Source of the DNA: an uncultured Collinsella sp.
GTDB lineage: Bacteria; Actinomycetota; Coriobacteriia; Coriobacteriales; Coriobacteriaceae
Direction of reading: 5' to 3'
NCBI GenBank assembly: GCA_900542175.1
Contig: UQNC01000075.1
Span: 1-5,179, forward strand
DNA: 5,179 nt
The notes beneath the pieces are model-generated. The model was not told the DNA's origin, did no database searches, and was given only the letters and a program-made list of their open reading frames with translations. This document shows, piece by piece, positions 1 through 5,179 of the stretch (positions are counted from its first letter, which is position 1; the number at the start of each line of letters is the position of its first letter). The position numbers were made by a program, and so were the translations under genes.

Positions 1-153
1 CGTTGCCGCGCCCCGCAGTGCCCGCTTCCCCCGAGAACAATTATCAGTGCAGGTAAACGGCTTGCGCATTTTCGGAAAACCGGGGGATGGTCGACCCACA
101 CGGTTCAAACGTAGTAGATAGGCCGCTTTCGTGGTCCCGCGCCAAAACAGTCT

Positions 154-182
154 TTTTTGAGCGAAGTGGCAGGTGGTATCCT
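154..182 (+). promoter_or_regulatory. Candidate extended -10 promoter for tex
   Basis: TATCCT at 177-182 is preceded by TGG at 174-176, which fits an extended -10 (TGn). A T-rich run at 154-159 sits 17 bases upstream but is a poor -35 match. Transcription would begin near 189, giving a leader of about 38 bases before the tex ATG. This is inferred from position and partial consensus only. Confidence 0.3.
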
Positions 183-216
183 TGGTAGCTCTGTGCTGCA
201 AACGCACCTCAAACGC

Positions 217-222
217 AAGGAG
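217..222 (+). promoter_or_regulatory. Ribosome binding site of tex (decides the start)
   Basis: AAGGAG lies 4 bases before the ATG at 227. It favours this start over the in-frame GTG at 173. The GTG has no comparable purine-rich site and would add 18 residues unlike the conserved Tex N-terminus. Confidence 0.75.
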
Positions 223-226
223 TCCC

Positions 227-2374
227 ATGGATCTTATCGCCCAGCTCGCGCGCGAGCTCAACCTTAAGGCCGCCAACGTCGAGGCGGCCGTCAAGCTCAT
301 CGACGAGGGAAACACCATTCCCTTTATCTCGCGCTACCGCAAGGAAGCCACGGGCGGCATGGACGACGTCGCCCTGCGCGCACTCGACGAGCGCCTGTCC
401 TACCTGCGCAATCTTGAGCAGCGTAAAGAGGACGTCATCCTGCTCATCGATGCCCAGGGCAAACTCACGCCCGAACTCGAGCAACAGATTCGCGAGGCCA
501 CACAGCTCCAGCGTGTCGAGGACCTCTACAAGCCCTACCGCAAAAAGCGCATGACCCGCGCGCAGAAGGCACGCGAGGCCGGCCTGGAGCCGCTCGCCAA
601 CATGATCATCATGCAGGCCTCGGCCAAGGGCAGCGCACTCGACGTCGCCGCGGCATACGTCAACGAGGAGGCCGGCTTCGACACGCCCGAAAAGGCGCTC
701 GCCGGCGCGGCGGACATCGTGGCCGAGACGGTGGCCGAGGACCCTGAGAACGTCGCCGACCTGCGCGCCTTTACGCAAAACACCGCCGACATCGTCGTCG
801 AGGCCACCGACCCCGCCGAGAAGACCCCCTACGAGCCGTACTACAGCTATGATGAGCCGCTGCGTCGCATCCCCAACCACCGTGTGCTGGCTATCGACCG
901 CGGTGAGCGTGAGGGCAAGCTCCGCGTGCGCGTGAACGTCGACGGCGCTGCCGCTACGGCACGCCTCGGCAGCCGCTGGCCCCGTCGCCAGGGCGTGTTT
1001 GCTCCCGTCTTTAATGCCGCCATCGCTGACGGTTACAAGCGCCTCATGGCCCCCTCGCTGGAGCGCGAGGCCCGCGCCAAACTCACCGTTCGCGCCCAGA
1101 CCGAGGCCATCAACGTCTTTGCCAAGAATCTCGAAGGCCTGCTCTCGGCACGCCCCGTACGCGGCGCCCGCGTGCTCGCGCTCGACCCGGGCTACCGCAC
1201 CGGCTGCAAGGTCGCCGTCATGGACGAGACCGGCAAGCTGCTCGACCACGGCGTGGTCTACCCCACCAAGCCGCGCCACGACGTCGCCGGCACCAAGCGC
1301 GAGCTCGCCCGCCTCGTCAAGAAGGACAGCGTCAACACCATCGTCATCGGCAACGGCACCGCCAGCCGCGAGACCGAGGAAGTCGTCTCGGAGTTCATTA
1401 CCGAGCAGGCACCCAGCCTTCGCTACACCATCGTCAACGAGGCCGGCGCGTCGGTGTACTCCGCCTCCGAGCTCGCCAGCCAGGAATATCCCGACCTGGA
1501 CGTCACCGTACGTGGCGCCATGAGCCTGGGCCGCCGTCTGCAAGACCCGCTGGCAGAGCTCGTCAAGATTCCGCCCCAGTCCATCGGCGTTGGCCAGTAC
1601 CAGCACGACCTTGACCAGGCCGAGCTTTCGCGCACCCTGGGCCACGTGGTGGAAGACGTCGTCAACCGTGTGGGCGTCGACGTCAACACCGCGAGCGCAA
1701 GCCTGCTGGGCTACGTGTCGGGCATTACGCCGAGCGTAGCCAAAAACATCGTGGCCTACCGCGAGGAAAACGGCGCCTTTACCGATCGCCGCCAGCTCAA
1801 GAAGGTCCCCAAGCTGGGACCCAAGGCGTACCTCAACGCCGCAGGTTTCCTGCGCATCAGCGGCGGCAAGAACCCGCTCGACGCGACAAGCGTCCACCCC
1901 GAAAGCTACGAGGTGGCCACGGCCGTCCTGGAGCGCGCCGGCGTTGCGGCAAGCGAGCTCAGCCGCGGCGGCGTGCCCGATATCGAGCGTCGCCTGGGCA
2001 GCATCTCGGCGCTGGCAAGCGACCTGGACTGCGGCACCCTAACGCTCATCGACATCGTCAACGAGCTCAAGAAGCCCGGCCGCGACCCGCGCGACGACGC
2101 GCCCGAGGTGGTCTTTAGCCGCTCGGCGCTTTCCATCGACGATCTGGAGCCCGGCATGGAACTCAAGGGCACGGTGCGCAACGTTGTGGATTTTGGCGCG
2201 TTCGTCGACGTGGGCGTGCACCAGGACGGCCTCGTACACATCTCCAAGCTCGCCAACCGCTTCGTCAAGCACCCGAGCGACGTGGTGCGCGTCGGTGACA
2301 CGGTCAAGGTGTGGGTCGAAAAGGTCGATCGCAACCGCAAGAAAATCTCCCTCACCATGGTGCAGGGGAAGTAA
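227..2374 (+). CDS. tex: Tex family transcription accessory / RNA-binding protein
   Basis: Complete 715-residue protein of the Tex (Spt6-like) family, whose members run at about 710-780 residues. Domains in order are: an N-terminal helical Tex domain (about 1-190, with the typical TIPFISRYRKEATGG near residues 29-43); a YqgF/RuvC-like domain opening with LDPGYRTG at 319-326, then IGNGTASRETE at 374-384 and NEAGAS at 404-409; the conserved stretch VRGAMSLGRRLQDPLAELVK at 428-447 and VGQYQHD at 455-461; a helix-hairpin-helix pair at about 486-545; and a C-terminal S1 RNA-binding domain at about 640-711 (GMELKGTVRNVVDFGAFVDV, then QDGLVHIS). Family knowledge: Tex is a cytoplasmic nucleic-acid-binding protein linked to transcription and stress tolerance, and its YqgF fold is generally thought not to be an active nuclease. 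All domains look intact. The gene is monocistronic here and convergent with the transaldolase. The start is set by AAGGAG and an N-terminus (MDLIAQLARELNL) that matches the family. Identification is firm; the cellular role remains broad. Confidence 0.96.
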   Translation: MDLIAQLARELNLKAANVEAAVKLIDEGNTIPFISRYRKEATGGMDDVALRALDERLSYLRNLEQRKEDVILLIDAQGKLTPELEQQIREATQLQRVEDLYKPYRKKRMTRAQKAREAGLEPLANMIIMQASAKGSALDVAAAYVNEEAGFDTPEKALAGAADIVAETVAEDPENVADLRAFTQNTADIVVEATDPAEKTPYEPYYSYDEPLRRIPNHRVLAIDRGEREGKLRVRVNVDGAAATARLGSRWPRRQGVFAPVFNAAIADGYKRLMAPSLEREARAKLTVRAQTEAINVFAKNLEGLLSARPVRGARVLALDPGYRTGCKVAVMDETGKLLDHGVVYPTKPRHDVAGTKRELARLVKKDSVNTIVIGNGTASRETEEVVSEFITEQAPSLRYTIVNEAGASVYSASELASQEYPDLDVTVRGAMSLGRRLQDPLAELVKIPPQSIGVGQYQHDLDQAELSRTLGHVVEDVVNRVGVDVNTASASLLGYVSGITPSVAKNIVAYREENGAFTDRRQLKKVPKLGPKAYLNAAGFLRISGGKNPLDATSVHPESYEVATAVLERAGVAASELSRGGVPDIERRLGSISALASDLDCGTLTLIDIVNELKKPGRDPRDDAPEVVFSRSALSIDDLEPGMELKGTVRNVVDFGAFVDVGVHQDGLVHISKLANRFVKHPSDVVRVGDTVKVWVEKVDRNRKKISLTMVQGK

Positions 2375-2383
2375 ACCGCCAAA

Positions 2384-2599
2384 GCAAGGGTCCCCCCTCT
2401 CGCGACGTGCAAAATCGCGAGTATTCTGCAAATTCCACCGTTCCGGATGCCCCTCAGAGACGAAAAAGCAAGAAACAGCCCCCGTTTTAGCGTCATCAGA
2501 GCCAAAACGGGGGCTGTTCCATGCTTCACCCAGCTGGTAAAAGCCTTTACCTTGCTGAATACTCTCAATTTTGCACGGCGCAGGCGGGGGTACCTTTGT
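2384..2599. repeat. Composite imperfect palindrome with ~49-bp inverted arms
   Basis: The left arm (2384-2432) and the reverse complement of the right arm (2551-2599) agree at about 38 of 49 positions by eye, with no gap needed. The best-conserved core reads GTGCAAAAT, then GAGTATTC, then GCAA. Between the arms sits the separate 14-bp perfect hairpin at 2475-2517, slightly off-centre. No target-site duplication is visible at the edges, and no transposase is encoded. The element could be a non-autonomous (MITE-like) repeat, a long structured RNA, or two inverted copies of a short intergenic repeat. Copy number elsewhere in the genome cannot be judged from this window. Confidence 0.6.
2475..2517. 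terminator. Rho-independent terminator shared by convergent genes (best on minus strand)
   Basis: A perfect 14-bp stem, ACAGCCCCCGTTTT (2475-2488) against AAAACGGGGGCTGT (2504-2517), encloses a 15-base loop. Read on the minus strand, the stem is followed at once by a T-rich tail (TTTCTTGCTTTTTC), so it suits the transaldolase transcript. On the plus strand the tail is only TTCC, so it is a weaker stop for tex. Its place between convergent genes supports a bidirectional role. It lies about 240 bases beyond the transaldolase stop, so that mRNA would carry a long 3' end. Confidence 0.75.
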
Positions 2600-2654
2600 C
2601 CACGGCAGGACATGGAAGCCTATCACCAACCTACCGGCAAGTTCGTGTCGGCAG

Positions 2655-2724
2655 CCCCGGCCTTTCCTTTGCCTAGCGCGACCCTCGCGAAGCGCGTGAG
2701 CGATAGGGAAAGGAAAGGCCGGGG
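2655..2724. repeat. Hairpin with 21-bp arms (20/21) and no T tract
   Basis: The left arm 2655-2675 (CCCCGGCCTTTCCTTT then GCCTA) pairs with 2704-2724 (TAGGG then AAAGGAAAGGCCGGGG). The only mismatch is 2671 against 2708. The 28-base interior contains a smaller bulged hairpin (CTCGCG at 2684-2689 against CGCGTGAG at 2693-2700). Neither strand has a run of T after the stem, so it is not a classic intrinsic terminator. It starts 31 bases past the transaldolase stop and may act as a 3' mRNA-stabilising or REP-like structure. That role is inference. Confidence 0.7.
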
Positions 2725-2755
2725 CGAACAACCCGCGATGTAGTCAGCGTTCGCG

Positions 2756-3460
2756 TTACGGCAGGATATGGAAACCGAGCGAGGCGATATCCTTGGCAAA
2801 ACCGCGCACGGTATCGAGCGAGACCTCGTACGGGTCACGGCCGATGTTCTTACGCTTGGCCAGGATGCTGTTGGGCACCGTGATGATCTGGCAACCGCAT
2901 CCTTCCGCCTGGTAAATATTGATAAGCTCACGCGTGGACGCCCACAGGACCTCGCAGTTGGGCTTGGCGGCGGCCTTCTTCACCGACTCCGTCATAAGCG
3001 GAATGGGATCGACGCCGGTGTCAGCGATACGGCCGGCAAAGAGCGAGATGATGGACGGCGTCTCGGCATCAACGGCCTCGACCATCTCGTCGACCTGCGT
3101 AGGCGTAAAGATGGTGGTGACGTTGACCTTGATGCCATCGGCCGAAAGCTTGCGCACCAGCTCGGCGGTGGACTCGCCCTTGGTAGTCACGCACGGAATC
3201 TTGACGTAGACGTTCTCGGCCCAGGTAGCGATCTCGCGGGCCTCGACCTCCATGGTCTCGACGTCGTCGGCAAAGACCTCAAACGAGACGGACACATCGG
3301 TGATGTGGGCCAGGACCTCCTTGGCAAACGCGCGGTAATCCGTCACGCCGCCCTTCTTCATAAGGGACGGGTTGGTCGTGAAACCCTGAACGTTGCCGTT
3401 CTCGTACATGTCGAGCATGCCCTCGAGGTTTGCACCGTCAGCGAACACCTTGATTGCCAT
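2756..3460 (-). CDS. Transaldolase / fructose-6-phosphate aldolase family protein
   Basis: Complete 234-residue enzyme of the small transaldolase (TalB/FSA, class I aldolase, TIM-barrel) family. It would act in the cytoplasm on sugar phosphates of the non-oxidative pentose phosphate pathway. Visible motifs are Asp8 in VFADGANLE, TTNPSL with Asn30, the Schiff-base Lys87 in VYVKIP, Arg144 in FAGRIADTG, and ASTRE (Ser175, Arg177) for phosphate binding. By alignment from memory to E. coli FSA, Glu61 stands where FSA has Gln59 and Phe141 where FSA has Tyr131. Both are transaldolase-type residues, so I favour transaldolase (a tal-like role) over free fructose-6-phosphate aldolase. The length matches short bacterial transaldolases of about 220-240 residues. 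The start is the ATG whose codon occupies 3458-3460, preceded on the minus strand by AAAGGA at about 3470-3475. An in-frame start 8 codons upstream lacks this spacing. The gene lies 193 bp downstream of the HAD gene on the same strand and probably has its own promoter. Confidence 0.9.
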   Translation of the reverse strand: MAIKVFADGANLEGMLDMYENGNVQGFTTNPSLMKKGGVTDYRAFAKEVLAHITDVSVSFEVFADDVETMEVEAREIATWAENVYVKIPCVTTKGESTAELVRKLSADGIKVNVTTIFTPTQVDEMVEAVDAETPSIISLFAGRIADTGVDPIPLMTESVKKAAAKPNCEVLWASTRELINIYQAEGCGCQIITVPNSILAKRKNIGRDPYEVSLDTVRGFAKDIASLGFHILP

Positions 3461-3469
3461 CTGCCTGAT

Positions 3470-3475
3470 TCCTTT
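3470..3475 (-). promoter_or_regulatory. Ribosome binding site of the transaldolase gene
   Basis: AAAGGA on the minus strand lies 9 bases before the ATG at 3460. It supports the 234-residue product beginning MAIKVFADG over an 8-residue longer form, whose start would lie upstream of this site. Confidence 0.7.
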
Positions 3476-3496
3476 CGCTTGCACACGGCCGGTAAA

Positions 3497-3525
3497 CTGC
3501 TAAACACTTTACCTACGTTTATCAA
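3497..3525 (-). promoter_or_regulatory. Candidate promoter of the transaldolase gene
   Basis: On the minus strand, TTGATA (3525-3520; 5 of 6 to the -35 consensus) is followed after 17 bases by TAGCAG (3502-3497; 3 of 6 to the -10). This predicts a start near 3490 and a leader of about 30 bases. The -10 falls inside a small dyad, GGTAAA ... TTTACC, spanning 3491-3513, which could be an operator. The -10 match is weak. Confidence 0.35.
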
Positions 3526-3653
3526 GGCGTGAACTGCGGTTTTTTATCTTCTCGGCGAACGGTATAAACACCTCAGTATTTGGATTGATAAATCGATTGA
3601 GCATGCAAAAGCAAAGAGTCGCAGTTTGAGCAAACGTCAGAAGGCGAGATTCA

Positions 3654-4481
3654 TTAGATGAGGCCAAAATGGCGCATCGCTGTGACGGTGCCATCGTGTG
3701 CGACATCGTCGGTCACATAGTCGGCGACTGCCTTGACCTCGGGCATGGCGTTGCCCATGGCTACAGCCGTCTCGACGGCGGCGAGCATACCCAGATCGTT
3801 GCCGGAATCGCCAAAGCCAAAGGTGCGCGCGTTGCCGGTGCGACCCAGGTATTCCAGCGCTCGCGCCACGCCCACGCCCTTGTCGATGCCCTTGGGGCTC
3901 AGCTCGCGATTCTGACCACCGGTGTTGCACAGCTCAAACTCGCGCTCGATAAAGCCGTCATCGTTGGCTACGCGAGCCAGGTCGTACGCGTTAATGCACA
4001 CCTTGCCTACGCGCAAGCGGCCATCGACGCGCATCTGATCAACGCCATGCACCACGCCGGCGCCTAGCAGAAATGACTGTTCGACACCAACTGGCTCAAG
4101 TGAATAGGTGGCACCATTCGTCTCGAACAACGCCTCGCCGCCCGCCACAGTAATGCGACGCGCGAGCTCCTCAACAATGTCCTCGTCAATGCAGTCCTCG
4201 TGTGCCACGCGGCCCTCGACCTCGAGCGTGGCCCCCGCCATGGCAACGATACCCGCCGGGTTCAGCGCACGCAGGCCATCGGCAACCAGCCACAAAGGAC
4301 GGCCCGTGCAGATAAATGCCTGGTGGCCCGCATTACGCAGGCGACCAAATGCATCGACAACGGCCTTCGACGGATGGATTGCATTGAAGTCCTTATCGGT
4401 CATATCGTCGTGATCGAACGACGTCAGCGTGCCGTCCACGTCAAAAAAGAGCACAGCGGGTTCAGGACACGCATCAATCAT
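3654..4481 (-). CDS. Cof-type HAD-IIB family hydrolase (phosphatase)
   Basis: Complete 275-residue haloacid-dehalogenase superfamily hydrolase with a C2-type cap, close to the 260-290 residues usual for Cof/YidA-like sugar-phosphate phosphatases. Motif I is FFDVDGTL, with nucleophile Asp14 and acid/base Asp16. Motif II is Thr59 in ICTGRP. Motif III is the Lys197 region in LSPKGIDKG. Motif IV is FGFGDSGNDLGML, with Asp225 and Asp229 for magnesium. The cap lies between about 85 and 185. The C-terminus (MGNAMPEVKAVADYVTDD ... DGTVTAMRHFGLI) is the standard Cof ending. All catalytic residues are present. The protein is cytoplasmic and the substrate is not predictable; sugar phosphates or phosphorylated cofactors are typical of the family. 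The start is the ATG whose codon occupies 4479-4481, with AAGGAA upstream. A longer frame reaching 4517 adds 12 residues with no homology. It is transcribed divergently from the rRNA methyltransferase, and the transaldolase follows on the same strand after 193 bp. Confidence 0.92.
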   Translation of the reverse strand: MIDACPEPAVLFFDVDGTLTSFDHDDMTDKDFNAIHPSKAVVDAFGRLRNAGHQAFICTGRPLWLVADGLRALNPAGIVAMAGATLEVEGRVAHEDCIDEDIVEELARRITVAGGEALFETNGATYSLEPVGVEQSFLLGAGVVHGVDQMRVDGRLRVGKVCINAYDLARVANDDGFIEREFELCNTGGQNRELSPKGIDKGVGVARALEYLGRTGNARTFGFGDSGNDLGMLAAVETAVAMGNAMPEVKAVADYVTDDVAHDGTVTAMRHFGLI

Positions 4482-4486
4482 ATGGG

Positions 4487-4492
4487 TTCCTT
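4487..4492 (-). promoter_or_regulatory. Ribosome binding site of the HAD hydrolase gene
   Basis: AAGGAA on the minus strand sits 5 bases before the ATG at 4481. It decides this start over the in-frame upstream codon at 4517. Confidence 0.7.
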
Positions 4493-4519
4493 TCGAGGAT
4501 AAGGGCAAACGAAGCATCC

Positions 4520-4529
4520 ATCATATAAT
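4520..4529. promoter_or_regulatory. Overlapping divergent -10 elements between HAD and rlmL genes
   Basis: The plus strand carries a perfect TATAAT at 4524-4529, about 27 bases before the methyltransferase ATG, implying a leader of about 21 bases. The minus strand carries TATGAT (4525-4520; 5 of 6), placed for the HAD gene. Neither has a convincing -35 at 16-18 bases. The 75-bp gap must hold both promoters unless transcription of one gene comes from elsewhere. Confidence 0.5.
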
Positions 4530-4544
4530 GGAGCGACGCAACCA

Positions 4545-4550
4545 GAGAGG
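4545..4550 (+). promoter_or_regulatory. Ribosome binding site of the rRNA methyltransferase gene
   Basis: GAGAGG ends 6 bases before the ATG at 4557. It supports that start, which gives MEFYASCPEGFE, a typical RlmL-type opening. Confidence 0.65.
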
Positions 4551-4556
4551 TCACCC

Positions 4557-5179
4557 ATGGAATTTTACGCAAGCTGCCCCGAGGGCTTTGAGTCCGCACT
4601 CGCCGATGAGCTTAAACGCCTCGGGCTTTCGCATGTCCGCCGCCTGAAGGGCCGCGCTACGTTTGAGGGCGAGCTCGAAGAAGGCTATCGCGCCTGTCTG
4701 TGGTCGCGCCTGGCCAGCCGCGTGTTCGTGGTACTCGGGCGCTTTGAGGCGCAGGATGCCGATGAACTGTACGATAGCGTTTACGACATCGCCTGGGAGA
4801 GCATCGTCCGCCCCGGCGCCACCATCGCCATTACCGCCCGCGGCGTGACCGAGCAGCTGCGCAACACGCGCTTCTCGGCCCTGCGTGCCAAAGACGCGCT
4901 GTGCGACCGCCTGGCCGAGACCACGGGACGTCGCGCCGATGTCGATGCCGCCGACCCCGATGTTCACCTACTGCTTTCACTGCGCCAGCGCCGCGCGAGC
5001 ATAAGCCTAGACCTTTCGGGCGACCCGCTGTTCAAGCGCCTGCCGCCCGCCGCGACCCGCGCCGGCGAGGGCACACACGTGCTGCGCCCCGACTACGCCG
5101 CCCTGGTGCTGGCGCAGGTCGGCTGGACTGCACTGTGCGAGCGCGAGCTGACGGCCGACGATTACGAGAACGAAGCCCT
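4557..5179 (+). CDS. rlmL: 23S rRNA (guanine-N2) methyltransferase RlmL/RlmKL, N-terminal part
   Basis: The first 207 residues of a gene that continues past the right edge, so it has no stop here. The N-terminus (FYASCPEGFESALADEL, residues 3-19) and the block LWSRLASRVFVVLG (48-61) match the opening of E. coli RlmL/YcbY. A THUMP RNA-binding domain follows, with PGATIAI at 86-92, RNTRFSALRAKDAL at 102-115 and DPDVHLLL ... ASISLDLSGDPL at 133-158. Family knowledge: RlmL methylates G2445 of 23S rRNA using S-adenosylmethionine, and the longer RlmKL form also makes m7G2069. Whether this is the single or bifunctional form cannot be told, because the methyltransferase domain is outside the window. 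The usual RGYR segment and the K-E-(T/N)-L-A-A motif after DLSGD are absent as such. The protein reads FKRLPPAATRAGEGTH and RPDYAALVLAQVGW instead. The gene is divergent from the HAD hydrolase gene. Confidence 0.87.
   Translation, partial: MEFYASCPEGFESALADELKRLGLSHVRRLKGRATFEGELEEGYRACLWSRLASRVFVVLGRFEAQDADELYDSVYDIAWESIVRPGATIAITARGVTEQLRNTRFSALRAKDALCDRLAETTGRRADVDAADPDVHLLLSLRQRRASISLDLSGDPLFKRLPPAATRAGEGTHVLRPDYAALVLAQVGWTALCERELTADDYENEA

Larger units (their letters stand above)
1..226. other. Non-coding leader upstream of tex; no gene recognised
   Basis: No RNA gene is recognisable in this stretch, and no reading frame is convincing. The plus-strand frame starting at base 3 is open to a TAA at 54-56, giving 17 codons. 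It could be the tail of an upstream gene, but it is too short to identify. Other small features are an 11-base odd palindrome, TTTTCGGAAAA, at about 69-79 and an ATTATC at 40-45. The latter reads GATAAT on the minus strand and could be the -10 of a divergent promoter, but no good -35 lies beside it. The stretch just before tex holds a candidate promoter and the ribosome binding site, listed separately. Confidence 0.5.
2375..2755. other. 381-bp convergent intergenic region with structured repeats
   Basis: This gap lies between the tex stop and the end of the minus-strand transaldolase. It holds a large composite palindrome (2384-2599) with a terminator-like hairpin at its centre, and a second independent inverted repeat (2655-2724). 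Short open frames crossing it have no family resemblance, no good ribosome binding site, and run through the palindromes, so I call no gene. The stretches 2600-2654 and 2725-2755 show nothing recognisable. Confidence 0.7.

Noticed and set aside
173..226. N-terminal extension of Tex from GTG 173
   Set aside because: It has no ribosome binding site at 173, and the extra 18 residues do not match Tex proteins. The ATG at 227 follows AAGGAG.
999..1523. Second plus-strand frame inside tex
   Set aside because: It is a Ser/Pro/Ala-rich out-of-frame shadow, with no ribosome binding site or homology.
209..1897. 562-codon open frame on the minus strand opposite tex
   Set aside because: It lies wholly antisense to a clearly conserved Tex gene, has a low-complexity Ala/Gly/Val/Asp-rich translation with no family motifs, and is explained by strong GC bias at third codon positions.
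2447..2743. 98-codon plus-strand frame in the convergent gap
   Set aside because: It runs through both palindromes, has no Shine-Dalgarno site, and its translation resembles nothing known.
2768..3532. 254-codon plus-strand frame opposite the transaldolase gene
   Set aside because: The translation (Gly/Asp/Leu/His-rich) has no recognisable domain, and the opposite strand carries an intact enzyme with all catalytic residues.
3624..3635. GTTTGAGCAAAC hairpin as a terminator for the HAD gene
   Set aside because: The stem is only 4-5 AT-rich pairs with a loose T-rich tail on the minus strand, too weak to call.
4482..4517. 12-residue longer start for the HAD hydrolase
   Set aside because: The extension covers the ribosome binding site of the ATG at 4481 and is not conserved in the family.
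4551..4967. 138-codon minus-strand frame opposite the methyltransferase gene
   Set aside because: It is antisense to a well-matched THUMP domain and has no motif of its own.

Overview
The window reads as chromosomal DNA of a GC-rich bacterium with purine-rich Shine-Dalgarno sites (AAGGAG, AAAGGA). Codon choice is strongly G/C-ending, and the coding density and gene styles resemble gut Coriobacteriia such as Collinsella. That placement is an inference from general familiarity, not from a search. All four genes are core or housekeeping types. There is no phage, transposase, CRISPR, toxin or defence gene, and no sign of recent transfer.

Layout from left to right. Positions 1-226 are a gene-poor leader with a weak promoter candidate ahead of tex. 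Positions 227-2374 (+) encode a complete Tex-family RNA-binding protein of 715 aa. Positions 2375-2755 are a 381-bp gap between convergent genes. It holds two structured elements: a roughly 216-bp composite palindrome with a terminator-like GC hairpin at its centre, and a separate hairpin with 21-bp arms. Positions 2756-3460 (-) encode a small transaldolase-family enzyme of 234 aa. Positions 3461-3653 carry its probable promoter and a small dyad. Positions 3654-4481 (-) encode a Cof-type HAD phosphatase of 275 aa. Positions 4482-4556 form a compact divergent promoter region. From 4557 (+) to the right edge runs the N-terminal 207 residues of an RlmL/RlmKL-type 23S rRNA methyltransferase, cut by the window end.

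Functionally, tex and the rRNA methyltransferase belong to transcription/RNA and ribosome maturation, while the transaldolase and HAD phosphatase fit sugar-phosphate metabolism. The genes do not form an obvious operon. The two minus-strand genes are separated by 193 bp and the others are convergent or divergent. I see no new multi-gene system. The parts most worth a second look are the intergenic palindromes, the transaldolase active-site residues, and an unusual inter-domain segment in the methyltransferase.
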